Assembly (NCBI GenBank): GCA_002171575.2
Contig: NHEI02000021.1
Location: 35,181 to 41,962, forward strand
Origin: Flavobacteriaceae bacterium TMED81
GTDB taxonomy: Bacteria > Bacteroidota > Bacteroidia > Flavobacteriales > Flavobacteriaceae
Reading direction: 5' to 3'
DNA: 6,782 nt
In this document: piece after piece, positions 6,526 through 6,782 of the stretch
How positions within the stretch are numbered: position 1 is the first letter of the stretch
Layout of the letters: each line of letters begins with the position of its first letter
Notes under the pieces: model-generated
Told to the model about the DNA's origin: nothing
What the model saw: the letters and a program-made list of their open reading frames with translations, nothing else
Database searches by the model: none
Position numbers and translations under genes: made by a program

Positions 6526-6782
6526 AATAGACCTTCTATAAACCAACCACGACCAAAGGAATAGGAGAGTGAAAACCCGCTAAAGATGATCCAATCGTTA
6601 CTTAAACCGTTTCCAAATGCTGGTTGCTGATCAATTTCGTCCACAAATGTAGGAAAACTTCCATCGAGGTTATCGCTAAAGGTGTAAAGCGCCTTGATTT
6701 CAAAACCCAATAGAAAATTCATGCCCAAACGAGTTTTGACACCTACCCCCATAGGAATCGCAAATGAAAAGTTATTGGTTTG
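6522..6782 (-). CDS. porG: C-terminal part of a PorG-like (DUF6089) outer-membrane beta-barrel protein
   Basis: The frame is open to the right edge, leaving the last 86 residues; the true start is outside the window. What is seen are short amphipathic strands: NNFSFAIPMGVGVKTRL (3-19), MNFLLGFEIKALYTFSDNLDG (21-41), then FGNGLSNDWIIFSGFSLSYSFGRG (61-84). This fits the final hairpins of a small outer-membrane barrel and the pattern of the DUF6089/PorG family: GxGVK, LGFExxxRxTFTDYLD, SNDWxxFxGxxLxYxFGR. PorG is a barrel needed for type IX secretion in P. gingivalis, and its gene there directly precedes uppS, as here. The tail after FGR is GWFIEGLL; the Cys-containing ending I associate with many family members is absent. 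The TGA overlaps the uppS ATG. The identification rests on partial sequence plus gene order, so function in secretion is inferred. Confidence 0.75.
   Translation of the reverse strand, partial: QTNNFSFAIPMGVGVKTRLGMNFLLGFEIKALYTFSDNLDGSFPTFVDEIDQQPAFGNGLSNDWIIFSGFSLSYSFGRGWFIEGLL
6532..6537 (-). promoter_or_regulatory. Shine-Dalgarno sequence that sets the uppS start
   Basis: On the minus strand AGAAGG lies 6 bases upstream of the ATG at 6525, inside the last codons of the porG-like gene. It is the only strong Shine-Dalgarno sequence I see in the window. It supports the ATG at 6525 over the TTG at 6544-6546. With the ATGA overlap it points to coupled translation of porG-like and uppS. Confidence 0.7.

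Noticed and set aside
6526..6546. Seven-codon N-terminal extension of uppS from a TTG
   Set aside because: The ATG at 6525 has a strong Shine-Dalgarno sequence at 6 bases and an ATGA overlap; the extension would lie in the porG-like coding region without such support.

Overview
The window looks like a chromosomal core region of a Bacteroidota bacterium, most likely a member of the Flavobacteriia. The argument rests on gene order and protein type. A PorG/DUF6089-like protein is followed by uppS, bamA and two tandem ompH/skp genes, then murI, a layout I know from this phylum (in Porphyromonas gingivalis the porG, uppS, bamA-like and two ompH genes are also adjacent). An Nfu-type protein with two N-terminal Nfu domains fits the same group. 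Shine-Dalgarno sequences are mostly weak or absent, which is also typical. I see no mobile element, CRISPR array, tRNA or rRNA, and no gene-free stretch longer than about 70 bases.

Layout from left to right: (1) bases 1-671, minus strand, the N-terminal 223 residues of an Nfu-type iron-sulfur carrier that runs off the left edge. (2) bases 672-736, a short divergent intergenic region with a small dyad. (3) bases 737-1261, plus strand, a gamma-carbonic-anhydrase-like hexapeptide protein, the only plus-strand gene. (4) bases 1239-2018, minus, glutamate racemase murI, whose 3' end overlaps gene 3 tail to tail by 23 bases. (5) a strong hairpin terminator at 2024-2058. (6) bases 2084-6782, a tightly packed minus-strand operon read from right to left: porG-like (partial), uppS, bamA, ompH (216 aa), ompH (169 aa). 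Junctions are an ATGA overlap, a 20- or 32-base overlap, and gaps of 6 and 16 bases.

The operon is an envelope-biogenesis unit. UppS makes the undecaprenyl carrier lipid for peptidoglycan and surface glycans. BamA inserts outer-membrane beta-barrels. The two OmpH/Skp proteins are the likely periplasmic chaperones for BamA clients. The PorG-like protein is itself a predicted outer-membrane barrel tied to type IX secretion. MurI supplies D-glutamate for peptidoglycan and lies just beyond the terminator.

Nothing here is a clearly new system. The points most worth a second look are the non-ATG starts of bamA and the first ompH, a Glu-to-Val change in the isopentenyl-diphosphate-binding motif of UppS, the terminator placed 13 bases before murI, and the long charged tail of the first OmpH. 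All identifications are from reading the sequence; no search was run.
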